Positions 1-8,179 of a stretch of 64,000 nt of DNA are shown one piece after another. The notes below the pieces were generated by a model. It ran no database searches and had not been told where the DNA came from. It saw only the letters and a program-made list of their open reading frames with translations. Origin of the DNA: AP-15 sp963787425 (GTDB taxonomy: Bacteria; Pseudomonadota; Alphaproteobacteria; ATCC43930; CGMCC-115725); NCBI GenBank assembly GCA_963787425.1, contig CAWBCV010000021.1:189158-253157 (forward strand). The letters run 5' to 3'. Within the stretch, counting starts at the first letter, position 1. Each line of letters starts with the position of its first letter. A program made the translations under genes and the position numbers.

Positions 1-254
1 CAACTCGACTGCCTCATCTCGACGACGGCAACCCGATCAGTACACATCATGTCTGCAAGCAAACAAGTCTGCGAATGTCAGCGGAAGAACCTGCATCATC
101 GGAGGCGTAGTCAACAATGAACTAAGCGCGCAGGATTGCGAGGAAGCAAAGGCAACAGGTTGCGTGCGGAGATTGCTCACCACCGCCCAGTACAGAGCCT
201 GTCTGGACGCGCAACGTCATTAGAGGCGATCCAAGTGTTTGCGCCGCTGTAATT

Positions 255-694
255 CTAACCGGGCCGCCGAAAGTTCACCCACTGGCTAGTGGATAGAATC
301 AGGCGGATGGTGGGATCGTCGCCGTCGCCATCGACCCATGTGAGCTTGGTAGCGTCGCTCCAGATTTCCTGGCCGACGGGGATGGTCACGGACCCGCTGC
401 CGCCGAAGGTCACCCGCACCATCGTGCCGTCGACGACATTGCCCGAATATTCCTGCAGGCCCACGGTGACCGCGCTGAAGGTCACGGTCTGACTGCCGAA
501 GGTGTTGGAGAAGCGGAACGCATGGTGTTCCCCCAGAGATCGGGCTTGATGATCGACCGGAAGGTCTGGTCGTTGGTGGTGGCGGCATCGGGGAAGGGGA
601 AGACGAGGTCCTGGACGGTGGCCGGGGCGAAGGTGGTGGGAGCGCCCGGCGGATAGACCGGCACCACCGGCCTGAACCAAGCCGCGGGCGCCGC
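255..694 (-). pseudogene. SGNH/GDSL hydrolase N-terminal remnant, frameshifted
   Basis: Two minus-strand frames join into one protein that resembles the N-terminal beta-rich domain preceding the catalytic domain in bacterial SGNH/GDSL esterases. The upstream frame (about 694 down to 520) has an FPFPDAATTNDQTFR stretch followed by IIKPDLWG. The downstream frame (about 535 to 255) continues with RFSNTFGSQTVTF, VGLQEY and VTIPVGQEIWSD. The frame changes near 520..535, and the protein stops at 255 before any catalytic GDS box, so the hydrolase domain is gone. No credible start codon or ribosome-binding site precedes it. What is seen: two-frame continuity of a family pattern. The family assignment is from memory of the family. 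Nothing recognisable lies in 1..254. Confidence 0.6.
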
Positions 695-1076
695 CCTGTT
701 GGACCGCATCGGCCCGGCAATTATCCTTACACATTCGCAATCAGGCCCCTTCGGCTGGCTGATCGCCGATGCGCGCCCGAACCTGGTCAGGCGATTGTGG
801 CCGTCGAGCCTTCGGGGCCGCCGTTCGAGGATGCCGTTCTGCGCGAAGGCGCGGCCCGTGCCTGGGGCGTAACCGACATCCCGATCACCTACGATCCGCC
901 GGTCGCCGATCCATCGGAGATCAAGACTGGGCAGCAAGAGACGCCCGACGAGGCTGATCTCGTTCGCTGCCGACAACCAGAACCGCCAGCCCGGCGCCTC
1001 GCCAAACTCACCCATACACCGGTGCTCGTAGTCACTGCCGAAGCTTCATATCACTCGGTCTACGATCACTGTACAG

Positions 1077-1440
1077 TCAAATATTTGCGCGGGCCGGCTC
1101 AGTGATGTCGGTTTCCTCGCCGACCGTGATCACCGGCGCCGACATAATGTCACTGGCACGGCACTCCGAAGCGCGCAGGCTGGCTAGAAAATCTTCACTC
1201 AGTCTCTCTCCTTCCGCCAGCAAGGTCAGCCACCAATCGAGGCGCGCTTGGCGCTCTGACTCGTCACGACCGATCAGATCGCCTTCGCTGACCATTCCGA
1301 TCGGCGCGCCGGCCTCATCGACGACCGCCATCGCGCTTATCGCGTGATCGCGGAGGATCTTCGCGATCTCGGATGTCGGAGTTTCCGGACTGACTGACAC
1401 CACTGTCGAGGTCATCACGTCGCGTGCTTCATTCGCTTTA
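1077..1440 (-). pseudogene. CBS-domain protein, truncated
   Basis: The frame reads ARDVMTSTVVSVSPETPTS, then AVVDEAGAPIGMVSEGDL, which is a complete first CBS motif. A linker with LDWWLTLLAEGE and the start of a second CBS motif (ASDIMSAPVITVGEETDITE) follow, and the frame then ends abruptly at 1077. Small two-CBS proteins of this kind (BON/CBS family of Alphaproteobacteria) normally continue for another 50 or more residues. The expected start (ATGAAG-type codons near 1430) is one base out of frame with the body, which suggests an indel at the 5' end as well. The frame runs into a GNAT remnant upstream without a stop, so the open stretch up to 1799 is a chimaera of two dead genes. Function if intact: adenosyl-ligand sensing. 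Confidence 0.6.
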
Positions 1441-1453
1441 CTCCGCTGCTCGA

Positions 1454-1799
1454 TTAAGGCGATGCGAGCCTCTTCCCGACCCGCATGACCGAAGGATCGT
1501 TCGGCTCCGGGGCAATGGCGAAACCGAGCTCGTGACACATCTGCAGCATCGGTCCGTTCTCGCGCAAAACCTCGCCGATGAGTTCTGCGATACCGCGCAG
1601 CTTGGCGATGTGGATGAGACGCGTCATCAACAGATATTCGACACCGCTCCCCCGTCCAATCGCTGCGGACGGCGATCGCATACTCGGCGCCCATTTTGTC
1701 GGGATCGGCAAAGAAATGCGCGACGCCGAGCGCCGTGCCATCGAACTCGGCAGGGAGCGCTATTAAACGGGTGGGGCGTAGGCTCCGCACCGTCAGCAT
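1454..1799 (-). pseudogene. GNAT acetyltransferase C-terminal remnant, frameshifted
   Basis: Two frames together make a GNAT fold. One (about 1799..1655) gives VAHFFADPDKMGAEYAIAV followed by SDWTGE. The other (about 1660..1454) gives GRGSGVEYLLMTRLI, then GEVLRENGPMLQMCHELGF. This is the acetyl-CoA-binding motif A and the motif B helix of the Pat/acetyl-CoA-synthetase-linked GNAT domain, where the usual text is DWQGRGLG...ENxxMLxLcxxLGF. The shift falls exactly in the Q/RxxGxG pyrophosphate loop. The N-terminal portion is missing. It is probably a relic of a longer acyl-CoA synthetase/GNAT protein, or a free GNAT; the sequence does not decide. Confidence 0.6.
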
Positions 1800-1816
1800 T
1801 CGATCCGAGCGTCACC

Positions 1817-2188
1817 ATGGACGAACAATTCGAGGGTGGCTGCCTCTGCGGCGCGGTACGCTTCGTGGCGACCGGCCAGCCGAAATGGGTGTCGTGGTGC
1901 CATTGCGAAAGTTGCCGGCGGCATAGTGGTGCGCCCGTCTCCGTTTTTGTCGCCTTCGAGCGCAGCGCTTACACCGCTACAAAGGGCGAGTTAACCAAGT
2001 TCAATTCGTCGCCCGATCGGTGGCGGGGATTTTGCGCCAGATGCGGCTCGACGTTGACCTGCGAAAGCGAGTGCTCGACTGAAACCCATTTCCATGTCGG
2101 CGCATTTGACCGAGCCGCGCTATTTCAGGCGACAAGGCACATATTCCCGGAGGAACGTTTCCCTTGGTTGCATTTGAGGGAAGCATAG
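1817..2188 (+). CDS. GFA (glutathione-dependent formaldehyde-activating/CENP-V) family protein
   Basis: A 123-residue protein with the zinc-ligand pattern of the GFA family: GGCLCGAVRF near residue 8, CHCESCRRHSG near residue 34 and CARCGSTL near residue 75. The length is normal for the family. These beta-tent proteins bind zinc, and some act on S-hydroxymethylglutathione, but most members have no proven substrate. The start at the ATG of MDEQFEGG is chosen because it gives the family N-terminus; the longer open frame upstream has no homology. The gene lies between pseudogenes on both sides and forms no obvious operon. A second, divergent GFA protein is at 5958..6410. The family assignment is secure; the biochemical role is not. 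Confidence 0.85.
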   Translation: MDEQFEGGCLCGAVRFVATGQPKWVSWCHCESCRRHSGAPVSVFVAFERSAYTATKGELTKFNSSPDRWRGFCARCGSTLTCESECSTETHFHVGAFDRAALFQATRHIFPEERFPWLHLREA

Positions 2189-2228
2189 GCCGGAGGCCAA
2201 GGCTAGTGGCCTCGCGTTGGGAAAAGCA

Positions 2229-2591
2229 ATGTAAAACGCGGGCCTGCCGATCGCATCGGCGGTATTCGGGCTCTGGGCCTCCTCTACCAGTGCGGCGCCT
2301 CCGAGCCCGAAGGATGCGGCGGGCCATATCGGGGAAACCGCGACGGTCTGCGGCGTGGTTGCTTCTGCCAAATACGAGGCCAACGCGAAGTCGCAGCCGA
2401 CGTTGTTGGATCTCGGGAAAGCGTATCCGAACGCGGTCTTCACGGCGGTTTTGTATGGTGAGAACCGCGCGAAACTCGGCACCCCCGAGACGGCTCTTGG
2501 GGGCAAGCGGATCTGCGTGACCGGGAAGATCAGCGACGACCAGGGGAAGCCGGAGATCGTGCTTACCAAGCCGAGCCAGTTGAGCCAATAG
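2229..2591 (+). pseudogene. Small exported OB-fold-like protein with a stop at codon 2
   Basis: Reading from the ATG at 2229, codon 2 is TAA. The same frame then stays open to 2591 and looks like an exported protein: a hydrophobic signal stretch (GLPIASAVFGLWASS, then TSAAPP), then GETATVCGVVASAKY, FTAVLYGENRAKLG, GKRICVTGKI and QGKPEIVL. This resembles the small secreted OB-fold/nucleic-acid-binding-like proteins common in Alphaproteobacteria, in which a valine-rich core is followed by a GKPEI motif. A TAA-to-AAA reversal would give a textbook Met-Lys signal peptide. Without it, translation could only start at the GTG at 2355, which loses the signal peptide and the first strands. Either a real nonsense mutation or one miscalled base. 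Confidence 0.55.
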
Positions 2592-2661
2592 TGCGGCTTG
2601 GCTGATGGGCAGCCCCGTTCCAGGGTGGGCCAAATCCACCTTTGTTCAAGGCGACCGGACG

Positions 2662-3255
2662 CTACGACTTTTCAGCGACCCACGCCCGGATAGCTCTGTC
2701 CAGAAGACCACGTGCTCCTGGCAGTGAGAGTAGCCGTGATGGGCGAGAAGTCGGGCGCGCATGACGATAGCGATTGGCGTTTTCTTTCACAAGGTCCAAC
2801 TCATATTGCCGCGCCCACGGTTTTTTCCTCAGCTCATGTTGCCCTCCGCAATCTTGCTCAATCACCTCACATGCAAAATACAAATCAAACCAAGTACCAC
2901 GATTGAGAAACATGAGCGCATCGGCGACATACTCTTCATGCTCAGCGAGATTGAGCAACCAGAAAACCTGCTCCTTCTCTGTCTCAGAGCTAATCGTCTC
3001 GCTCCTCGGGCCAATCTCGATGGGAACCTGGACATCAACAACAACTATCTTTCCTCTGCTCCCGTCCGCGAAAATGGGCACGCCAAGGCCGGTACTTATG
3101 GGCTCTGCTCCGCCAAACAAGGCGATGATGCTGTTGATCTTACCCACAAGGTCCGCAGCTACCCCTGTGATTTCGTTGGCCCGGAGGCCGTCAAAGCGCG
3201 CTGAGCGTAGCAAAAACCGCTCCTCTCCATCTTTCAGGCGCGTCGACGAGAGCAT
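2662..3255 (-). CDS. Hypothetical protein
   Basis: A 197-residue open frame with lower GC and a more acidic, mixed composition than its neighbours. It has an ordered body (IVVVDVQVPIEIG, EKEQVFWLLNLAEHEEYVAD, GTWFDLYFACEVIEQD) and a basic C-terminal region rich in Arg and Pro. No signal peptide or membrane segment is visible, and I do not recognise a family. The residue pattern (alternating hydrophobics, many Glu/Asp, few Arg/Ala/Pro runs until the tail) looks like a real protein rather than a shadow frame of GC-rich DNA. The composition suggests horizontal acquisition. The start is taken as the first ATG; a downstream start is possible. Confidence 0.5.
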   Translation of the reverse strand: MLSSTRLKDGEERFLLRSARFDGLRANEITGVAADLVGKINSIIALFGGAEPISTGLGVPIFADGSRGKIVVVDVQVPIEIGPRSETISSETEKEQVFWLLNLAEHEEYVADALMFLNRGTWFDLYFACEVIEQDCGGQHELRKKPWARQYELDLVKENANRYRHARPTSRPSRLLSLPGARGLLDRAIRAWVAEKS

Positions 3256-3749
3256 TTTCAGGATCTGTGAATAGCCGTTCCCACCTGCGGAGGGTCCCGA
3301 CGCCTCCGGCGAGCTCCACCTCCCATGTCATGATTGGGCTTTCGTCCGACATATGCCGCCCCCACAATTTGGATTTGCGCGAGCCGAGCTGGCACGAGCT
3401 GATATAGGTGCTACCGGAGCAATGGGAAACGCCTCCACGTTACTCGGGTGCAATGTGGCCCCCGTCCCGCGAGAGGGGCACGGGCGATGGGCGGCCTATA
3501 ATCCGGGCTGTCGGGGCGGTGATGGCCGTGGAGCTCGCGCCCATCCTGGTCTATTGGGTCGCAATTTCCGCCTGGGTGAGGCGGCCCATCGGCGTAAATT
3601 CTGACCGGCAGTTGTCGAAATCTGACGCGGGCGTCCGGGGCTCCTCCGGTGCAACGCCAGGCGCGCGACGCTAACCAAAGCTACATAATTCGATATTAGA
3701 GCTTCCTTAATCGGACCTAACTCCGCAGACAACCCGAAAGGAAAGCGTC
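3256..3749. other. No supported gene
   Basis: About 490 bases between the hypothetical gene and the small membrane ORF. Short open frames exist on both strands but are Arg/Gly/Pro-rich and overlap one another, as expected of random GC-rich sequence. I see no RNA gene, terminator or repeat. Confidence 0.4.
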
Positions 3750-3920
3750 ATGCCTGATTTTGCCGTGGCTCTCAAAGATGGAGTTTCCGCCGCGCGGCAG
3801 AAGCGCGAACCGACAAAATTGGAATGCGGCCTCCTCGGCGCGCTGCTTGCATCAACCGTCCTGGCGTTCATATTCTGGCTAGGTATTCAGTTGTCCATGC
3901 TCACGATAATTATCCCCTGA
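3750..3920 (+). CDS. Small single-pass membrane protein (56 aa)
   Basis: An ATG at 3750 sits 4 bases after a purine-rich ribosome-binding stretch (AAAGGAAAG, 3737..3745). The product is 56 residues. It has a polar N-terminus with a basic cluster (AARQKREPTK) and then one long hydrophobic segment (LLGALLASTVLAFIFWLGI), ending in LTIIIP. Positive charges before the segment suggest the N-terminus is cytoplasmic. No family is recognised. The good ribosome-binding site and the clean charge/hydrophobic layout support it despite its small size. The next frame (4070..4336) also encodes a small membrane protein, so the two might be functionally linked, but this is only inferred from adjacency. Confidence 0.45.
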   Translation: MPDFAVALKDGVSAARQKREPTKLECGLLGALLASTVLAFIFWLGIQLSMLTIIIP

Positions 3921-4069
3921 GCGACAAACGGTCCGCTGGAACCGCTTTGCCATTGCCGAATGTCGCGGGATGCCAAAGCTGGGCCATTTCTCGGGCCGGC
4001 CCTAGGTGTCCATATCGTCAACCCCGCCTACGCAACATTCCCTAGGTCAGTACGACCCGGCATCGCTCA

Positions 4070-4336
4070 ATGAACAGTGTTCGAAACTGGGCCGCACGAT
4101 CGGCTATCGCAGCTCTCCTTCTGCTCAGTCCCGCTATCACGCTCCTGACGGTCATTGCGGCGGAAACGGTGATCGACTTCGCGACGGAGACCGGGAGGGC
4201 CACGGTTTGCTTTGTCGCCGCAGGGGCTATTGGATGGGTTCTGTATCGCAAGAGGTCGCCGCATCCCGAGCTAGCGGCTCAGTCCGGGCGAGAACAGGAA
4301 CCTGACCAAGCGGCTATTGCAACTCCGCCAATGTGA
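4070..4336 (+). CDS. Small membrane protein (88 aa)
   Basis: An 88-residue frame with two hydrophobic stretches: IAALLLLSPAITLLTVIAA near residues 13-31 and ATVCFVAAGAIGWVLY near residues 44-59. A basic loop (RKRSPHP) and a polar tail follow. The composition (Leu/Ile/Val/Ala cores bounded by charges) is that of a real two-helix membrane peptide. No clear Shine-Dalgarno sequence precedes the ATG, and I do not recognise a family. It follows another small membrane ORF after about 150 bases. It could be a genuine small protein of an accessory region or a chance hydrophobic frame. Confidence 0.35.
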   Translation: MNSVRNWAARSAIAALLLLSPAITLLTVIAAETVIDFATETGRATVCFVAAGAIGWVLYRKRSPHPELAAQSGREQEPDQAAIATPPM

Positions 4337-4636
4337 GGCGGGCCGCGGCCAATCGTCAACGCGACAGGGCAAGGTTTCAATCTGGGGGCAGTGGCTGGCG
4401 CGATTGGCGCTTTGCTCAGCTCAGCGTTCGTCGTTCTTTTGGCTTGGTTTATCTGCTGGTCGCTGCTGCGCCGGTTGTGACCGCGCCCCGAGGTAGCGTC
4501 TGAGCCGGCAGATGCTCCGGGTCGGCGGGCTGGGGCAGCCCGCCGGGATGAGGAGCTGCTCGCGGCAAGCTATTCCGCGAGGCCTCCGCTGCCATCAGCC
4601 CTACCAAACTGCGCGCGCTGCGGTAACAGATCCTGC
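4337..4636. other. No supported gene
   Basis: Overlapping low-complexity frames occur on both strands, none with a plausible start site or family pattern. A hydrophobic GAVAGAIGALLSSAFVVLLAW-like translation appears around 4388..4450 on the plus strand without a start codon. It may be the tail of a lost membrane protein. I see no RNA or repeat. Confidence 0.3.
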
Positions 4637-4867
4637 TCAGCCAACTCTTTTGCCGCTCTCGTCTCTGATTATAAGATGGCCGGCCATTTCCGTATCGCCG
4701 GGGTGCCATGAGCCATTCCAATCGACCCTCAGCCGCAGTGGGTTGCTCTCCCCATTGATGCCACGCGCGACTACCGTCACCCAAAAATGCTGCTCTCCGC
4801 CTTGCATTTGAGGGGAAATCGAGAGGGACGATGGCCGGCCTAAGGGAGAGGACCCCCGGCTGGACAA
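4637..4867 (-). CDS. Hypothetical protein, probably incomplete
   Basis: Seventy-six codons on the minus strand. The second half has the look of a real beta-rich protein: QHFWVTVVARGINGESN followed by PLRLRVDWNGSWHPGDTE and MAGHLIIRD. The first 20 residues are Ser/Pro/Arg-rich and may be untranslated, in which case the ATG at 4807 (MQGGEQHFW) is the start. No family is named with confidence. It lies just upstream of a truncated recombinase on the other strand, so it could be a surviving piece of an accessory gene. Evidence is limited to residue composition and hydrophobic periodicity. Confidence 0.35.
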   Translation of the reverse strand: MSSRGSSPLGRPSSLSISPQMQGGEQHFWVTVVARGINGESNPLRLRVDWNGSWHPGDTEMAGHLIIRDESGKRVG

Positions 4868-5098
4868 AGAATAAGTCTACATCTGCGACAGTTGCGCGAC
4901 CAATTGTTCGGCTCTTCGGGTAGTGGCCTTCATGCTGCCATGTAAGTGGAAGAGCACCAGCATACCTGGTTTGCGGCTTTCCATCTGCGTGTTGAACGAA
5001 CCCGCTTGCGCGAGAGGGGAGTGAACTTGGCGTGAGGCGGCTCCTGTCTGATCGGATTGTGGTTGTCCCGACCCAATCATCAGACAGGAGATCCTGTG

Positions 5099-5420
5099 AT
5101 GGCTCAGATGACCGCGCTGCGTCGACGGATGATCGACGACATGACGGTTCGCAACCTCTCGCCAGCAACGCAACAATCCTACGTCTATGCGGTTGCCAAG
5201 TTCAGCCGTTTTTTCGGCTGTTCGCCGGATCGCCTGGGGATCGAGGAGGTTCGCGCCTACCAGCTTCACTTGGCCGGGCTTGGCTGGTCGTGGTCGCACA
5301 TCAACCAGGTGTCGTGCGCGTTGCGCTTTTTCTTCGGCGTGACGCTGGGCCGGCCAGAGGCGTTCGACCGCATCATCAGCGCCAAGGAGCCCAAGAAGCT
5401 GCCGGTGGTGCTCAGCGTGA
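5099..5420 (+). pseudogene. Tyrosine recombinase/integrase, N-terminal stub
   Basis: The ATG at 5099 opens a frame reading MTALRRRMIDDMTVRNLS, SPATQQSYVYAVAKFSRFFG, HINQVSCALRFFFGVTLG and AKEPKKLPVVLS. This is the SAM-like core-binding domain of the XerD-type recombinases that accompany IS91-family transposases. After about residue 107 the family pattern stops and the frame continues as Arg-rich noise, so the whole catalytic domain (R-H-R-Y) is missing. The deletion junction is near 5415. An IS91 transposase fragment exists at 24600..24890, and a tRNA-Ser-like 3' end lies about 450 bases downstream at 5866..5905. The stub is therefore the scar of a lost element. Confidence 0.8.
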
Positions 5421-5546
5421 ATTGCACGCGGGCGCGCGCGAAAACACTACGCGGGTCTATTCGTTTGGCCGCTGGTGGGCGAACAGCGGCTGCTGACGGA
5501 GGTGCAGGGCGAATTACGCTAGCTGCTCCCATTCGCTCTGCTCATT

Positions 5547-5732
5547 TTGGACACGGACAACGACAGCTGGCTCATCGCCGTCGCCGTAATCTTGGGGGTC
5601 TCCTGCCTCTGGCAATTTTGGGGTGCGGAAATAGTGGCGTCGAGACTGGCTCCCGACGCCAAGTTCGGGAGGAATCAGCTTGTGAGAGACAAGCTGATTA
5701 ACCTTACTGCCAGATGCTTAATGAAGGATTAA
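5547..5732 (+). CDS. Possible small membrane-anchored protein
   Basis: Sixty-one codons. After MDTDNDS comes WLIAVAVILGVSCLWQFWGA, a good single transmembrane segment near residues 8-27. It is followed by a polar tail ending in LINLTARCLMKD. It lies directly after the recombinase stub and before a tRNA-like fragment. No ribosome-binding site or family is evident. It may be a real small protein of the lost element or a chance frame. Confidence 0.25.
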   Translation: MDTDNDSWLIAVAVILGVSCLWQFWGAEIVASRLAPDAKFGRNQLVRDKLINLTARCLMKD

Positions 5733-5865
5733 GGGCGAGCGCGGCTTAGCGCCCAGTTCGCTTTTCGCCATCCCTTCTCGCAGCGTGATCCACTCGGCGT
5801 GGACGAAATTGTCCGGTAACGGCTTCGGCGCGCGGGAGGCCCAGTTCGGCACCGGACTTTCCCAT

Positions 5866-5905
5866 GGAGAGAGATGGATTCGAACCATCGGTACCCCGCA
5901 AACCT
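5866..5905 (-). tRNA. Partial tRNA-Ser-like 3' end (possible attachment-site remnant)
   Basis: On the minus strand the segment gives GGTACC followed by a perfect T-arm (GATGG, loop TTCGAAT, CCATC) and then TCTCTCC. That is the T-stem/loop and 3' acceptor strand typical of bacterial serine tRNAs, whose acceptor reads GGAGAGN...NCTCTCC. No matching 5' acceptor GGAGAGA, D-arm or anticodon arm is found upstream on that strand, and no CCA is encoded. It is therefore only the 3' part. Such fragments are the usual product of integrase-mediated insertion at tRNA 3' ends, which fits the recombinase stub at 5099. Confidence 0.5.
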
Positions 5906-5957
5906 TTTTTGGCTGTCCCGTCGATCCCCCCACAATTCACCTTCCGCAATATAGAGC

Positions 5958-6410
5958 TCACTCGAGTGCGCGATTCAGAATGGCCTTCAGTGTAACTGCG
6001 CCATTCAATCCGGCCGCGGCTGCATGACCTCCTTCGGCAATTCGTCGGTGCTGGGCTTCCTCCCAATGCCGGCCGTCAAAAAAGCGGTTCGGCTTTAAGC
6101 TTGGCCGGTCGACGTCATCGAGGCAGCGCGCATTCACGGTGATCCTGTCTGGTTGCGAGCGCGGCACATAAAACGCGTGCATTCCGCAGTGCGAACAAAA
6201 TGTGTGCTGGGCCACGCCGGTGCCGAATGTATAGGACGTCAGCGCGCTCTTGCCCCTCAGCAATTTGAAATTCTCCAGCGCGGTCGGGAGGTGAAGGATG
6301 CCCTTCTTTGTGCAGACGGAGCAATTGCACTGCGACAACAATTCCAAATCGACCTGCGCCCGGAAGCGCACCCGTCCGCAATGGCAACCTCCTTCACGTT
6401 GCTCCAGCAT
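5958..6410 (-). CDS. GFA (glutathione-dependent formaldehyde-activating/CENP-V) family protein
   Basis: A 150-residue protein with the GFA zinc-binding pattern: GGCHCGRVRF near residue 7, QCNCSVCTKKG near residue 27 and FCSHCGMHAFY near residue 71, followed by VNARCLDD. This is the arrangement seen in the longer, CENP-V-like subgroup. A C-terminal FFDGRHWEEAQ motif is also typical of that subgroup. Its product is unlike the GFA protein at 1817..2188 outside the cysteine motifs, so the two are not a recent duplication. It ends close to a TauD-type dioxygenase gene (stop at 6473) on the same strand, leaving about 60 bases, so the two could be co-transcribed. The physiological substrate is unknown. 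Confidence 0.88.
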   Translation of the reverse strand: MLEQREGGCHCGRVRFRAQVDLELLSQCNCSVCTKKGILHLPTALENFKLLRGKSALTSYTFGTGVAQHTFCSHCGMHAFYVPRSQPDRITVNARCLDDVDRPSLKPNRFFDGRHWEEAQHRRIAEGGHAAAAGLNGAVTLKAILNRALE

Positions 6411-6472
6411 TCTTCGCGCTCCCTTGCCGCACGGTGCAATCTGTTACTCGGAGAATAGTCGTGCCCAGTTGG

Positions 6473-7309
6473 TCAGACCGGCTTCACGCCCTTCAGCATC
6501 AGGCGGTAAAGGTACCGTCTCTCGCTCATATTGTAATCCGGGTTAGCCTTGTGGATGACGCTGCGATTGTCCCAGATCACAAAGTCGCCGTAGTGCCATT
6601 GATGAAGGTATTCGTATTTTTTCTGAATCGCATGCTCCATCAGCTCGGAGACCAAGTTGAGCGCCTCCTCGTCCGCCATCCCGATGATCGATTCGATCCG
6701 CACCCGATTGAGATAAAGAGCCTTGCGGCCGTTTTCGGGATGAGTTCGCACCAGCGGATGCACCCCAGGCGAGGGCACCTGACGGGCGCTGTCCTCGCTC
6801 AGCGGCCGCAATTCGCGCGGGCTGTACTTGCTCAGATAAACATGCACCGCCTTGAGCTCATCGATCCGTTCCTTGGTCGCCGCCGGTAGATCGTCGTAGG
6901 CCTCGTGCATGTTGACGTATTGGGTGTCGCCGCCGTGGCTCGGCAAAGAGACCGGGAATAGCATCGTCGCCTTGGGAGGCGCCGGGTGATTGGAATGATC
7001 GGTGTGAAAGGTCTCGCCCGAGATATAGCGCTTGCCCGGCACGGTCTGCTCGTTCGAGACAAAGTAGATCTGCGGATATTCCGGCACGTGCAGCTCACGC
7101 TTATCGTGCTGAAACAGTTCGCCAAAGACCTGGGCGGCGGCAATAAATTGCGGCGGCGTAAGTTGCTGGCCGCAGATCACCAGCACGTGATGCTCGACAA
7201 AGGCGCGGTTCAGCGCGGCGCGGGTTTCGTCATCAATGGCTCTATTTAGATCAATCCCGCGCACTTCGGCGCCGGTCCGCGAGGTCAACCGGGTGATTCT
7301 GTACTCCAT
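6473..7309 (-). CDS. TauD/TfdA-family Fe(II)/2-oxoglutarate dioxygenase
   Basis: A 278-residue protein, the usual TauD length. The Fe(II) facial triad is visible: FHTDHSNHP supplies H and D, and SVIHKANPDY supplies the distal His. The 2-oxoglutarate-binding Arg lies in SERRYLYRL at the C-terminus. GAEVRGIDL near residue 13 is the family N-terminal signature. The start at 7309 (MEYRITRL) is chosen over the longer frame because GGAGG lies about 10 bases upstream. Family members hydroxylate taurine, alkylsulfates, aryloxyalkanoates or other carboxylates, and the sequence does not say which. It precedes a GFA gene on the same strand. Confidence 0.9.
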   Translation of the reverse strand: MEYRITRLTSRTGAEVRGIDLNRAIDDETRAALNRAFVEHHVLVICGQQLTPPQFIAAAQVFGELFQHDKRELHVPEYPQIYFVSNEQTVPGKRYISGETFHTDHSNHPAPPKATMLFPVSLPSHGGDTQYVNMHEAYDDLPAATKERIDELKAVHVYLSKYSPRELRPLSEDSARQVPSPGVHPLVRTHPENGRKALYLNRVRIESIIGMADEEALNLVSELMEHAIQKKYEYLHQWHYGDFVIWDNRSVIHKANPDYNMSERRYLYRLMLKGVKPV

Positions 7310-7609
7310 CAGGCTGTTCCTCCACTTCGCAGGTAGGGTAACGCAAGTATGGCGACCGGCACTCTGGTTTGGCAATCTCCGGCAGGCGGGTGGACCCCGG
7401 CGAAGTCCTGACCGGGACGACGGCCGGATGAACCCCCCTTTGACGTCCCTCATACTCAACCCGGATAGTGGTCGCCTGACGTGTTGCCGGCCCCTCGACC
7501 TCGCCGTCGGTTAGGGTCCATACGACCCAGTCAAGGTAGTGGGGGACCGCTCTTGACCAGCGGCGCCCAGGAACCGGATCTTACTGTGTCGGAATAACCG
7601 GAGGCAGCG
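7310..7609. other. Intergenic, no gene seen
   Basis: About 300 bases between the divergent dioxygenase gene and the RidA remnant. It holds the ribosome-binding site of the dioxygenase and presumably its promoter. I could not define -35/-10 elements with confidence. Confidence 0.4.
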
Positions 7610-7870
7610 ATGGCGGGTCCGGAGGTGAAAGCGGCCCGAAATCTTTTGGGAACCCCGGTCTCATACGCCTACGCGGTCAAGGCGGGGCCATGGATCTTTC
7701 TCAATGGTCACGAGGCATTCGCCTTCGCGAAAGCGGCATTCCCGAAGTGGTGGCAGGGCCGGCGAGCTTTCCGGCTGTTCGGCCGAACCGCGCAGCCGCC
7801 GAGAGAGCGACTTCATCCTGCACCGCATGCGCCGGATCCTGTGCGAGTTCGGAGCTACGAGCTGCTGAAC
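7610..7870 (+). pseudogene. RidA/YjgF-type protein remnant with multiple frameshifts
   Basis: The first frame starts cleanly at 7610 (MAGPEVKAARNLLGTP, VSYAYAVKAGPWIFLNGHEAF). The pattern then moves to a second frame (GIPEVVAGP, about 7735) and to a third (DFILHRMRRILCEFGA, about 7810..7860). These pieces in order match the N-terminal half of a RidA-family protein of the long Rhizobiales type. At least two indels are needed, and the C-terminal half is absent. A healthy RidA paralogue of a different subgroup is at 20873..21265. A purine-rich GGAGGC stretch precedes the ATG, so this was once a real gene start. Confidence 0.6.
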
Positions 7871-8179
7871 GAACCGCCAGCGGAATGCCGTCGAGCCGCC
7901 GGCAGATCGACGCGATCATCGTCGCTCCGCGCCGGTCCGGCGCAAAATGCGACTGCGCCGCCCACGCCCTCTCGATGAACAGCCCAACGCACCGTACCGT
8001 TGCGGGTCGTCACCGGCCCCGGTATCCTCCGCCGGGACGTCGAGCGGCGGTATCGGACAGATCCATTCCCCCTCCGCCCCCTGCACCCGCTCCAGACGGA
8101 AGCAACCGGAGCAGGCATGGAGGTGACGAAATGTCTGAAGCCTTCGGATAGCGGGTCACGAAATACGGTGACCGCGCGA
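7871..8179. other. No supported gene
   Basis: Sequence between the RidA remnant and the intron fragment. Frames here are Arg/Pro/Ser-rich on both strands and show no family pattern. No RNA or repeat is recognised. Confidence 0.35.

Noticed and set aside
4449..5168. A 239-codon minus-strand frame
   Set aside because: It runs through the recombinase start on the other strand and is Arg/Ser/Pro-rich without ordered segments. The better minus frame in this stretch is 4637..4867.
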